From the NCBI GenBank assembly GCA_946617225.1, contig CAMOJW010000003.1:1-38733 (forward strand): a DNA stretch of 38,733 nucleotides, given 5' to 3'. Origin of the DNA: an uncultured Lachnospiraceae bacterium (GTDB taxonomy: Bacteria > Bacillota > Clostridia > Lachnospirales > Lachnospiraceae). Below, one piece after another: positions 1-8,694 of the stretch. How positions within the stretch are numbered: the first letter of the stretch is position 1; every line of letters begins with the position of its first letter. Both the position numbers and the translations under genes were made by a program. A model generated the notes under the pieces. The model did no database searches and was not told the DNA's origin. It worked only from the letters and a program-made list of their open reading frames with translations.

Positions 1-111
1 CCCCTGTACGCCCACAGTCCCGGCCCGCGCAGCGGTCCGGGACTTGGTGCTGTATCTCACATCCCCCTGCCGACTCATGTGCCGACAGGGGGATGTGCTC
101 TCTGTTTTGTA

Positions 112-1098
112 TTATTCTGCGTTGTTGAGATCGAACAGTTTGACCCCGGTCCAGTCCTCGAACTGACGGACGACGGTGCTGAAATCGATCATGCCCTGGC
201 CTTCGGAGGAGCGAAGGTTGAACATCTCGTAGGACAGGTTGCCGTAGAAGTGAGGCACCTTGGTGTCCTTGGCGAGGCCATTGTAGAGGCCGATATCCTT
301 CATCATCAGGTCAACGGCCATGTTCATGCCCTGGCCGGTGAAGATGAGGTTGGGCACCTTGTACTCCGTGGCGTGGGAGCGTCCGCCGCTGCCCTGGATG
401 ACCTGCACCGCTACGTGGGGATCGATGCCCGCTTTGGCTGCCACGGTCAGAGCCTCTGCAGTGGCCAGCAGATTGGTGCAGGACAGGAAGTTGTTGCAGC
501 ACTTCATGGCATCGCCGGCACCGCTGGGACCGACATAGGTCACCTTCTTCGGATCGCCGATGGTCTCCAGGATGGGGCGTGCTTTCTCAAAGGTCTCCTT
601 CTTGCCGCCGACCATGACCGCCAGGGTCTGCTTGGTGGCGCCTTCCTGGCCGCCGCTGACAGGTGCGTCGATCATCTCGATGCCCTTCTTCTCGCACTCT
701 GCAGCCAGTTTTTTGGTGCTGGAGGCGTCCGCGCTGGTCAGGTCGATGACCACCGTGCCGGGACGGGCGTTGGCAAGGATGCCCTCGTCGCCGTACATGT
801 TCATCTCCACCTGGCGGGAAGTGGGCATGCTGATCATGATGTAATCGCTCTTCTTGAAGAGGTCGGCAGGATTCTCGGCGCCTTCACAGCCGTTCGCCAG
901 CATCTCGTCGTAGAGAGCGATCTTGGCTTCCAGAGTGGGAGCGAGCGGAATGAAGCCCGCGCTCTGGTCGATCTCACGCCTGTAGGTGGGCAGGATCATG
1001 GTGTAGCCGCTCTTGTAGAGGCCGTGGCACATGGCAAATCCCATAGTTCCCAGTCCGATGAATCCGATTTTCTCTTTGCTCATTTTCTCTCCCTTCAT
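112..1098 (-). CDS. NAD(P)-dependent 3-hydroxyisobutyrate / 2-hydroxy-3-oxopropionate reductase-family dehydrogenase (copy 1)
   Basis: GFIGLGTMGFAM Rossmann motif, DAPVSGG, GPSGAGDAMKCCNNFL catalytic Lys motif. Likely start is MSKEK, at about 1083. Confidence 0.9.
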   Translation of the reverse strand: MKGEKMSKEKIGFIGLGTMGFAMCHGLYKSGYTMILPTYRREIDQSAGFIPLAPTLEAKIALYDEMLANGCEGAENPADLFKKSDYIMISMPTSRQVEMNMYGDEGILANARPGTVVIDLTSADASSTKKLAAECEKKGIEMIDAPVSGGQEGATKQTLAVMVGGKKETFEKARPILETIGDPKKVTYVGPSGAGDAMKCCNNFLSCTNLLATAEALTVAAKAGIDPHVAVQVIQGSGGRSHATEYKVPNLIFTGQGMNMAVDLMMKDIGLYNGLAKDTKVPHFYGNLSYEMFNLRSSEGQGMIDFSTVVRQFEDWTGVKLFDLNNAE

Positions 1099-1187
1099 GA
1101 GACCCGTCTGTATCTGTTCTGTATCCGCACCCGGGAATGCCGTACGCAGTCCGCCGCCTTCCCGGTCCTTCGAATCCTGTTCCCGTA

Positions 1188-2360
1188 TTATTTAGCCGTA
1201 TCTCTGCCGGCCATGGCCCTGATCAGATTCTTGCGCTTGATCTGGTTGGTTCCGCCGAAGATCTGGAAGATCTTGGCATTTCTCATATACCGCTCGAAGG
1301 GATAATCCTTCATGTAGCCGTAGCCGCCGCAGACCTGTACAGCATCCATGGTAGTCTGCATCGTGCAGTCGGTGACGTAGCACTTGATGATCAGATCGAG
1401 ATCGGTCTTGATCCCCTCATCTGCAGCGCGCAGGGCATCGTACACGATCGCTCTGGCTGCCTGTGTGCGCATCTCCATATCGGCGATCATAAAGCCAACA
1501 GCCTGCTGGTCCACGATCCTCTTGCCGAATTGGCGGCGGACTTTAGCATATTCCAGGCACTCATCCAGCGCTGCCTGCGACATGCCGAGGCACGGGCAGC
1601 AGTTGACGACTGCGCCGGCGCCGCTGATGCCGCCCAGTGCGACACCGAATCCACGGCCTGGCTCGCCGATCACATGGTCATCCGGCACTCTCACATCCTC
1701 AAAGATGACGTCAGCAGTCTCGGAGAGATGCAGGCCCATCTTGTTCTCTTTCTTGCCGATCTTGACGCCGCGTTCCTTCTCCACGAAGAAAGCGGTCACA
1801 CCCTGACTGGCGCGCTTGCTCTTGTCCGTCCAGGCAAAAACGATGAAATATTCCGCATTCGGGGAGTTGGAGGCAAAGCACTTGGTCCCGTTGATGATCC
1901 ACTCTCCGGCGGCGTCATCGTGTACGGCGGAGGCGAGCATGGCGGCGGCATCGGAGCCTGCGCCGGGCTCGGTCAGGCAGAAGGCGCCCATCGTGCCGCT
2001 CAGGATCCTGTCGGCCCACATCTGTTTCTCCTCTTCCGGCATCTTCGTAGCGAGGATGCGGTCGAAATAGCAGCATGAGCCGGCGAAAGCGAACGCAAAA
2101 CCCGCATCGATCCGGCCGATCTCCTCGATGATCAGGCCCTGGGTCAGCATATCAAAACCGAGTCCGCCGTACTCCTCCGGGATGGACATGCCATAATACC
2201 CGGCCTCCACCAGTTTCTGATGGACATCCATGGGATAGACGCCGAGGCCGCCGTCTGCCGCCTCATATTCTTCGATCCTGGGCTTCAGCTCCTTTTCGAC
2301 GATCTTATAGGCACCTTCTACAAATTCTCTCTGCTCGTCTGTTGCGAATGCATACTTCAT
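1188..2360 (-). CDS. acyl-CoA dehydrogenase-family protein
   Basis: CLTEPGAGSD, INGTKCFASN, RRQFGKRI, QVCGGYGYMKDYPFERYMRNAKI. The canonical EGT is replaced by GGT. Confidence 0.88.
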   Translation of the reverse strand: MKYAFATDEQREFVEGAYKIVEKELKPRIEEYEAADGGLGVYPMDVHQKLVEAGYYGMSIPEEYGGLGFDMLTQGLIIEEIGRIDAGFAFAFAGSCCYFDRILATKMPEEEKQMWADRILSGTMGAFCLTEPGAGSDAAAMLASAVHDDAAGEWIINGTKCFASNSPNAEYFIVFAWTDKSKRASQGVTAFFVEKERGVKIGKKENKMGLHLSETADVIFEDVRVPDDHVIGEPGRGFGVALGGISGAGAVVNCCPCLGMSQAALDECLEYAKVRRQFGKRIVDQQAVGFMIADMEMRTQAARAIVYDALRAADEGIKTDLDLIIKCYVTDCTMQTTMDAVQVCGGYGYMKDYPFERYMRNAKIFQIFGGTNQIKRKNLIRAMAGRDTAK

Positions 2361-2449
2361 CTCTGATCCCTCCTGGCAGAATAGTTTAGTATAACATGGT
2401 GGTTGTAATGACAGGCTGGTTACCGAACCTATACTTGTTTTTTATATAT

Positions 2450-2465
2450 AGCATTTTCCGTGCCA
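2450..2465 (-). promoter_or_regulatory. sigma-54 (-24/-12) promoter P1 for the acyl-CoA dehydrogenase / HIBADH1 unit
   Basis: Minus strand TGGCACGGAAAATGCT matches TGGCACG-N4-TTGCW; about 90 nt upstream of the ATG. Confidence 0.8.
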
Positions 2466-2558
2466 GAAGGTTTATGAAGTCATTATGCTAAGATTTGAAG
2501 GTGTTTTGATGACTGTTGGCTGATTTTTCCTGTGCGGTGCCTGTGGATCACGTCATTT

Positions 2559-2588
2559 ATGTGTCGAAAACGTGCCTGTAGTGTGCCT
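2559..2588. promoter_or_regulatory. candidate EBP upstream activating sequence for P1
   Basis: ATGTGTCG...CGTGCCTG...AGTGTGCCT; the same words occur upstream of P6. Confidence 0.5.
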
Positions 2589-2678
2589 GACAGTGTCTCT
2601 ATATGTTCCTCGCAGTGTCCGCGATTCCGCTTCTGTGATAGTGATAAATGCATGCCAGAGATATATTTGCTTTGAAAA

Positions 2679-2715
2679 AAGCGCAGCCCGGAAAGCAAGC
2701 TTTCCGGCTGCGCTT
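2679..2715 (-). terminator. intrinsic terminator downstream of SDR1
   Basis: AAGCGCAGC(C)CGGAAAGC / GCTTTCCGGCTGCGCTT stem followed by a T-tract on the minus strand. Confidence 0.8.
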
Positions 2716-2750
2716 CTATTAAGCCAGCAAGGATTCTTCTGGAAATGTTT

Positions 2751-3662
2751 TTACAGATACTGACCGTTGTCGCAGTTGATGACCTGACCGGTGATGCAGC
2801 GGGCGAGGTCGGAGCCGAGGAACAGGGCCAGATGTGCCTGATCGATGCAGAAGGTGGGGACGTTCCTGGTGGACTTGGTGTGCAGGATCGGCAGGTAGTC
2901 GACACTGCGGGCGACAGCCGCCGCGCCGGTCTTGGTCTTGTTGTCTTCCTGGTTCAGAGCCGCGGGAGTCACGGTGAAGCCGGGTCCGAGGGCATTGCAG
3001 TTGACGCCGGTACCGACGCAGCGGATGGCAATAGCCTTGGTCCAGGTGTTGATGCCGCCCTTGGCGCCGGAATAGACAGCGCCGCAGAGAGGACGTGTGC
3101 CGTTGATGGAGGAGATGTTGACGATGTGGCCGTAGTTCTGCTCCAGCATGATGTTCAGGGCCTCTTTGCAGAAGCGCATAGGCGCTTTGAGGTTCCATTC
3201 CACATAGTAGTCGATGATGTCTTCATCTGCAGTGTCGGCAGTGCAGGGATCGCCGCCGCCGGCATTGTTGACGAGGATATCCAGACGTCCGAACTTGTCC
3301 TTGATCCAGGCAAAGAGCTCTTTGGTCTTCTGCTTGTCCATGATATCCGCAGCAAAGGTGTACACTTCGGCATAATCGAAGAGTTTGCGGATCTCAGCGG
3401 CAGTGGCCTCCAGCTTATCAGGGGTGCGGGCGACCATGATGGTCTTGGCGCCATGCTGGGCATACAGCTCCGCCATCTTGGCGCCCATGCCGTAGGAAGC
3501 GCCGGTGATGAGGGCGACCTTGCCGTCCACGACCTTGCTGTAATTGAAGGTCAGGTTCCACGCCTCCTCCTGCGGGGCGATGGCTCTGTAGTCATCCGAG
3601 GTGGGCTGCCAGCTCTGGTTGATGTGCTTCTCGTTGAGGTTTTTCAATCTTTCGTTGACCAT
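2751..3662 (-). CDS. short-chain dehydrogenase/reductase (SDR1) with N-terminal extension
   Basis: TGASYGMG, NNAGGG, YSGAK, CDNGQYL C-terminus. Confidence 0.9.
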   Translation of the reverse strand: MVNERLKNLNEKHINQSWQPTSDDYRAIAPQEEAWNLTFNYSKVVDGKVALITGASYGMGAKMAELYAQHGAKTIMVARTPDKLEATAAEIRKLFDYAEVYTFAADIMDKQKTKELFAWIKDKFGRLDILVNNAGGGDPCTADTADEDIIDYYVEWNLKAPMRFCKEALNIMLEQNYGHIVNISSINGTRPLCGAVYSGAKGGINTWTKAIAIRCVGTGVNCNALGPGFTVTPAALNQEDNKTKTGAAAVARSVDYLPILHTKSTRNVPTFCIDQAHLALFLGSDLARCITGQVINCDNGQYL

Positions 3663-3837
3663 TTGCCGCTCCTTTCCTTGAAATAGTTCTGTTCTGCTGA
3701 TGTGGTCGTGTTATGGACTGCAGCCGGATAAACAGCAGTCTTATTCCTGTACACAGGTCCTGGGATCTGGCAGTACCTGTATGATTCCATTATTCTGTTA
3801 TTTCCCATAAATGTCCAATACCTATCGTATTTGATTT

Positions 3838-4764
3838 TCATGCCTGCAAAGCATTGTTTTGTTCATTAATCTGCACAAATCTAGCCGCTTCCTCCCGGAG
3901 CTGTGCATTCGCGACCCGGAACCTGCGCAGGAACTCCGCCGCCGCCTTCGTCTGAACAGTATTCTTCTTCCAGACAAGGTGCAGGCTCAGATCGTCCTGG
4001 ATCGATACCTCGCGGATACAGAGATCAGGATGATGCTGCCTGTGGAAACGGCTCATGATACCCAATGCGTATCCCAGTCCCTCCTCCACCATCTGGGCTC
4101 CCAGGAAGAAAAGATCGTAGCGGCCGACGACGGTATACACCTCATCGTCAGCCAGGCCGCCGTAACTCCGGGGGCTCCCCGGCAGCAGCAGCGGCAGTCC
4201 CCTCAGGTCCTCCACCGCGAGCCTGCGCCTGGCGGCAAGGGGCGAACTTCTCGGCATCAGGAGGCCCCATTTTTCGCGGTGGCTGAGAGTGATCGAATGA
4301 TACTTTTCGTCCACATGGTCACTCAGGATGACGGCAAAATCGAGCAGCCCCGCATCCAGCATCTCCAGCGCTGCCATGATGGGGATGGTCCGCATGTACA
4401 GCCGTATGCCTGGATGGTCCCGCCGGAGCTCTTTCAGGATCCGCAGGATCTCCCGCACAGCCTCGCTCTCCGCGCCGCCGATATGGATCTCCCCAGTGAT
4501 CGTTTCCTCCGAGGAATGCATATCCTGTTCGGCCCTGCCGACCAGAGTGAGGATGTCCTCCGCGTACTGGCGGAAGCGCTGTCCCTCCTGGGTCAGGGAG
4601 ATAGCTTTTTTGGACCGCACGAACAGTGTCTGGCCGAGCTCCTCCTCCAGATCCATGATCTGCCTGGACAGGGTCGGCTGCGTGATGTGAAGGGAAGCCG
4701 CTGCTGCGGTGAAATTCCTCTCCTGGGCCACTGCCAGAAAATAGCGAAGTGTCCGTATCTCCAT
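3838..4764 (-). CDS. LysR-family transcriptional regulator
   Basis: N-terminal MEIRTLRYFLAVAQERNFTAAAASLHITQPTLSRQIMDLEEELG HTH. Confidence 0.93.
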   Translation of the reverse strand: MEIRTLRYFLAVAQERNFTAAAASLHITQPTLSRQIMDLEEELGQTLFVRSKKAISLTQEGQRFRQYAEDILTLVGRAEQDMHSSEETITGEIHIGGAESEAVREILRILKELRRDHPGIRLYMRTIPIMAALEMLDAGLLDFAVILSDHVDEKYHSITLSHREKWGLLMPRSSPLAARRRLAVEDLRGLPLLLPGSPRSYGGLADDEVYTVVGRYDLFFLGAQMVEEGLGYALGIMSRFHRQHHPDLCIREVSIQDDLSLHLVWKKNTVQTKAAAEFLRRFRVANAQLREEAARFVQINEQNNALQA

Positions 4765-4780
4765 CTTCTGTCACCCGGTA

Positions 4781-5077
4781 TCAGTTCTGCCCGTCCGCAG
4801 GCTGCTCCTCTGCTGCCGGTGCCTGCTGCTCTGCTGCCTTTTTTTCAGCGGCTGCCGAAGCGGCGGCCGCATTCCGGGCGGCGATCTTTTTTCTCTGGTG
4901 CGCCACGAACGCGGACATGAAGACATAGGCGATGCTCAGGTATTGAACGCCAAAGAGAGCGATGGCGATCTTCTGGCCGTTTTCTCCTGCAAAAAGCGCA
5001 TACTGGAAGCGGAACAGATACTCGATCACTGCCGCGATGGCCAGTGGAATAACGACCTTCAGGATCCTTGCGGTCAT
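4781..5077 (-). CDS. small membrane protein with Ala/Glu-rich C-terminal tail, unknown function
   Basis: Two hydrophobic segments, positively charged linker; ends 16 bp upstream of the LysR start on the same strand. Confidence 0.65.
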   Translation of the reverse strand: MTARILKVVIPLAIAAVIEYLFRFQYALFAGENGQKIAIALFGVQYLSIAYVFMSAFVAHQRKKIAARNAAAASAAAEKKAAEQQAPAAEEQPADGQN

Positions 5078-5178
5078 GGTGGACTCCTCCCCCCTTGAAA
5101 AAAGGCTCTTACCCAGTGTGCTGTTTATAATGAGATTATATCAGAAGGAACTGTCACATCGGAATGCATTACACAAAT

Positions 5179-5225
5179 AATTCCCCGGAGACAATACAGA
5201 AGCAGTATCGCGTCCCCGGGGAATC
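5179..5225 (-). terminator. probable terminator hairpin downstream of the symporter
   Basis: ATTCCCCGG / CCGGGGAAT inverted repeat downstream of the 5283 stop. Confidence 0.45.
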
Positions 5226-5282
5226 ACTTAAGTATGGATCAACTTGATGCGATAACGCCTTCCTGACAGACGGTCCTTTTGA

Positions 5283-6812
5283 TCAGCCGACGTTGGTCTT
5301 GTCGTAGCTCTTGCCCTCGATCAGGGGCTTGAAGTAGGCGTTGCGCTCTTCCTGTGTCATGGGCTTGGTGGCCAGGGACACGATGATGTAAAGCGGCAGA
5401 CCGATCAGCATTCCGATAAAGCCGGCAGTGAAGCCGAAAGGCGGTGTGATGAAGAATGTCGTCAGGCTGACGCCGCCGAGCAGACCGATCATACCTGCGA
5501 TCGTTCCGATGGTCGTTCCGCGCTTCCACCAGAACATGGTCGCGAAGGGGAACATGGCGCTCATGTAGAACGCAGTGGAGAGCTGGACAAGGGCAGTGAC
5601 CGCACCGGTGGATTTCACGGAGCAGAACCACACGATGAACATGACGATCGCAAGCACGACACGGCCATATTTCTTGAGTCCCTTATCATCGATCTCAGGT
5701 TTGATGATGTGGATAAAGTCGTAAACGATGTTGTTGGCAGCACCGGTCATGTTGCCGGCGACGGTGGAAAGACCAGCAGCCAGAACGCCCATCACGACGA
5801 TGACCTGCCACCAGGGAGTCGTCAGGTGAGACAGCGTCTCCTGGAAGATGGAGTTGATGTTGATGTCAGCCGGGATCATGCCGGAGTTGATGAAATACCT
5901 TGCGCTCAGGCCGACCAGACCGCCGGAGGTGGAAACACCGATGGAGACCAGGATCGGGAACCAGATCGTGTTCTTGATGATGGCGTGGGTGTCTGTGGAA
6001 GCAAAGTACCTCAGAAGGAAACCGGCGCTGAAGAAACCGCCGACCGTGGCGACGACGCAGAAGGAGAAAGCCGTGGAGAAGTTCCAGATGGGCTCCGCAG
6101 CTCCGACAGGAGTGAACAGGATCCACTTGCCGCCGTCGATCGCAGCGACGTTGTTGAACATGGTGGCGAAACCGCCCGCCTTAAACAGAGCTATCAGCAG
6201 GCCGCCCCAGAGGATGACGGTGAACAGGATGCCCTGTGCGGTATCAACGAGAGCGACACCCTTGAAACCGCCGATGCAGGCGTAGATCAGGATGATGAAA
6301 TACAGGAACAGGGAGCAGATCCACACGGGGAGCATATCGCCGGTCATGGTGGAGATGGACTGACCCATGGCCTTGAACTGTGCAACGGTGGTGGCGCCGA
6401 GTCCGAGGACGGTGCCGACGACCAGAATGTAACGGACGGCATTGTTCTTGAAGAAATGCGCGAACATGTTGCCGACGGTCATGTAGCCGTACTCCTGACG
6501 CAGGACCCACATTCTCGGTCCGAGATAACCGCCGATGATGGTCAGGGTCATCTGGTACAGGGTGACGAGGGCGATCCACTGCCAGCCGGTGTTATAGGTG
6601 GTGACGGGGCAGCCCATGATGACCCATGTGGAGAACGAGGACGCCATCATGGAGAACAGCAGGACGATACCGCCGATGCCGGTGCCCAGGAAGAAAGTCT
6701 TGCCGCCTGCAACAGAGGCAGCGTCACGCTTCGCTGACCAGAGAGCAATACCGATCAGCATGAAGCCATACAGAACAACGAGTGCCAGACCAACTACTAC
6801 CATTCCGCTCAT
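5283..6812 (-). CDS. sodium:solute symporter (SSS) family permease
   Basis: About 13 TM segments; GNMFAHFFKNN, GGFKGVALVDTAQGILF SSS signatures. Confidence 0.88.
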   Translation of the reverse strand: MSGMVVVGLALVVLYGFMLIGIALWSAKRDAASVAGGKTFFLGTGIGGIVLLFSMMASSFSTWVIMGCPVTTYNTGWQWIALVTLYQMTLTIIGGYLGPRMWVLRQEYGYMTVGNMFAHFFKNNAVRYILVVGTVLGLGATTVAQFKAMGQSISTMTGDMLPVWICSLFLYFIILIYACIGGFKGVALVDTAQGILFTVILWGGLLIALFKAGGFATMFNNVAAIDGGKWILFTPVGAAEPIWNFSTAFSFCVVATVGGFFSAGFLLRYFASTDTHAIIKNTIWFPILVSIGVSTSGGLVGLSARYFINSGMIPADININSIFQETLSHLTTPWWQVIVVMGVLAAGLSTVAGNMTGAANNIVYDFIHIIKPEIDDKGLKKYGRVVLAIVMFIVWFCSVKSTGAVTALVQLSTAFYMSAMFPFATMFWWKRGTTIGTIAGMIGLLGGVSLTTFFITPPFGFTAGFIGMLIGLPLYIIVSLATKPMTQEERNAYFKPLIEGKSYDKTNVG

Positions 6813-7060
6813 GCCTGGTCACCTCCTTCCCTTTCCGAAGGTTTTTTGTAGTTATCGAAGGGATCCCAGACATACTTGGCTGTGATGAACAGCATCGCCA
6901 CCTGGAGAGCCCAGACGAAGATCTCCCAGAACACCACGAAGGGCAGACCCAGAATGTGGGGCTCAAGGGTGTTGAGTGCCGGGATGAAGGACGGCGCAAA
7001 GGCCAGGATCCAGATAATGATATGGATGACCACCACCCCGTTGTTGGTGAGTTTGCTCAT
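6809..7060 (-). CDS. small (83 aa) membrane protein, companion of the SSS symporter (DUF3311-like)
   Basis: Two TM segments; 4-bp overlap with the symporter start. Confidence 0.75.
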   Translation of the reverse strand: MSKLTNNGVVVIHIIIWILAFAPSFIPALNTLEPHILGLPFVVFWEIFVWALQVAMLFITAKYVWDPFDNYKKPSEREGGDQA

Positions 7061-7127
7061 GGCATCTTCCCCTTTCTATGTTGTGATGAATGGTTACATA
7101 AAAGTTCTGAGTTGTTTTACAGCACCC

Positions 7128-7154
7128 GTCTCAGAATGCTTCGCATTCTGAGAC
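7128..7154. repeat. 12-bp perfect inverted repeat with 3-nt loop
   Basis: GTCTCAGAATGC TTC GCATTCTGAGAC. Confidence 0.85.
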
Positions 7155-7284
7155 TCTCGGCGGACAGAGGCTGAATTGCCTCGCTCCTCGTCCATGCGCA
7201 CCCGCCTCATTCGCACCCGGCGGCTGACGCCGCCTTCGCCCCGCTTCGCGTGGCGTGGCTGCTCATGTTTGGCGGTCGCCATAT

Positions 7285-7349
7285 ACACGGATACTGACGT
7301 CATCCCTTGTGCATGCAAGCATGCCCCGGACTTCCGTCAGTATCCGTGT
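7285..7349. repeat. 15-bp perfect inverted repeat enclosing a 35-nt loop
   Basis: ACACGGATACTGACG ... CGTCAGTATCCGTGT. Confidence 0.85.
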
Positions 7350-7366
7350 GCATGGACTCGTCGCTA

Positions 7367-8284
7367 TTACAGGTACTGTCCGTTGTCGCAGTTGATGATC
7401 TGGCCGGTGATGCAGCGGGCGAGATCGGAGCCGAGGAACAGGGCCAGGTGTGCCTGGTCGACGCAGAAGGTCGGGACGTTCCTGACAGACTTCTTGTGAA
7501 GGATCGGCAGATAGTCGACGGTCTTGGGTTTGGCATTGGGATCCTTGTCCAGACCGTAGTTGTTGTCTTCCTGACCGAGAGCCAGAGGAGTCACGGTGAA
7601 GCCGGGGCCCACGACGTTGCAGTTGATGTTCGTGCCGACGCAGCGGATGGCGACAGCCTTGGTCCAGTTGTTCAGGCCGCCCTTGGCACCCGAATACACA
7701 GCGCCGCAGAGGGGACGTGTGCCGTTGATGGAGGAGATGTTGACGATGTGGCCGTAGTTCTGAGGCAGCATGATCTTGAGGGCTTCACGGGTGAAGCGGA
7801 CGGGAGCCTTCAGGTTCAGGTCGATGTACCAGTCGACATCCTCATCCGGAGGAGTCTCAGCGATGTAGGGATCACCTGCGCCGGCGTTGTTGACCAGGAC
7901 GTCGAGGCGGCCGAATTTCTCCTTGATCCAGGCAAAGAGTTCTTTGATCTTCTCTGTGTCTGTGACATCCATCGCGAAAGTGCAGACCTCGGCATAATCG
8001 AAGCGGTCACGGATCTTCTGGGCAGCGGCTTCCAGCTTGGCTGCGCGGCGGGCGATCATGATGACCTTGGCGCCATGCTGCGCGTAGACTTCCGCCATCT
8101 TGAAGCCCATACCGTCGGAAGCGCCGGTGATAAGGGTCACCTTGCCATCCACCATGCGGGAATAGTTGAAGGTGTAGTTCATCTCGTCTTCCTGCGGAGC
8201 GATCGCTCTGTAGTCATCCGAGGTGGGCTGCCAGCTCTGGTTGATGAACTTCTCATTCAGATTTTTGAGTCTCTCGTTAACCAT
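7367..8284 (-). CDS. short-chain dehydrogenase/reductase (SDR2), paralogue of SDR1
   Basis: MVNERLKNLNEKFINQSWQPTSDDYRAIAPQE start shared with SDR1; TGASDGMG, NNAGAG, YSGAK. The ORF-track start at 8410 lies upstream of promoter P2, so 8284 is preferred. Confidence 0.9.
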   Translation of the reverse strand: MVNERLKNLNEKFINQSWQPTSDDYRAIAPQEDEMNYTFNYSRMVDGKVTLITGASDGMGFKMAEVYAQHGAKVIMIARRAAKLEAAAQKIRDRFDYAEVCTFAMDVTDTEKIKELFAWIKEKFGRLDVLVNNAGAGDPYIAETPPDEDVDWYIDLNLKAPVRFTREALKIMLPQNYGHIVNISSINGTRPLCGAVYSGAKGGLNNWTKAVAIRCVGTNINCNVVGPGFTVTPLALGQEDNNYGLDKDPNAKPKTVDYLPILHKKSVRNVPTFCVDQAHLALFLGSDLARCITGQIINCDNGQYL

Positions 8285-8341
8285 GGAGTACCCCTTTCTT
8301 TGTGTGCCTTGCGGCTCCTTTATTGTTCTGTGCACTATTAG

Positions 8342-8357
8342 AGCATCTCTTGTGCCA
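8342..8357 (-). promoter_or_regulatory. sigma-54 promoter P2 for SDR2
   Basis: Minus strand TGGCACAAGAGATGCT; about 58 nt upstream of the ATG at 8284. Confidence 0.75.
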
Positions 8358-8552
8358 GTTTTTTTACAGTTGGAGCAATTTCGGTCCTTTCGTTGCCCTC
8401 CGTGATCCATAAATCATGAAAATTGGTATTAGATTCCACTTATAATGGTTTATGTCCCTGCTGAAAAAAATTTTTCCCCCCCATAGTCTCCCTCCTTTAT
8501 CTGATCTGTCCTGGGGAAAGACTCCTCAGACAAGTGTGTCAACATGCAGTTT

Positions 8553-8643
8553 AGGCACACTTTTTTCTGTGCTCAGTCCTGTTTTGGCATGTCGCATTTT
8601 CCGACACATTTTTGACGGGTGGGACAGTGTGTGGCGCACACTG
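8553..8643. promoter_or_regulatory. candidate UAS cluster for P2
   Basis: AGGCACACT (8553-8561), TGTCG-N7-CGACA (8590-8606), CGACACAT (8602-8609), CAGTGTG-TGGCG-CACACTG (8625-8643). Confidence 0.45.
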
Positions 8644-8694
8644 AAGCCGGTCTGCCCGGCAGCATTCAGGAAAGGAGACAGATCTATGTTCACG

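Noticed and set aside
3738-3753. Possible sigma-54 promoter upstream of SDR1
   Set aside because: Minus-strand AGGAATAAGACTGCT has GG-to-GC spacing one nt short and no TGGCA core.
7061-7127. Sigma-54 promoter for the symporter operon
   Set aside because: No GG/GC pair at correct spacing was found; the promoter type there is unresolved.
7094-7318. 74-aa minus-strand ORF over the structured intergenic element
   Set aside because: Arg/Ser-rich, composed of inverted-repeat sequence, no RBS or homology signal seen.
8285-8410. N-terminal extension of SDR2 in the ORF track
   Set aside because: Spans the P2 promoter; paralogue SDR1 starts at the equivalent MVNERL. The same logic was used to trim starts at 13547, 28145, 30022, 35045 and 35865.
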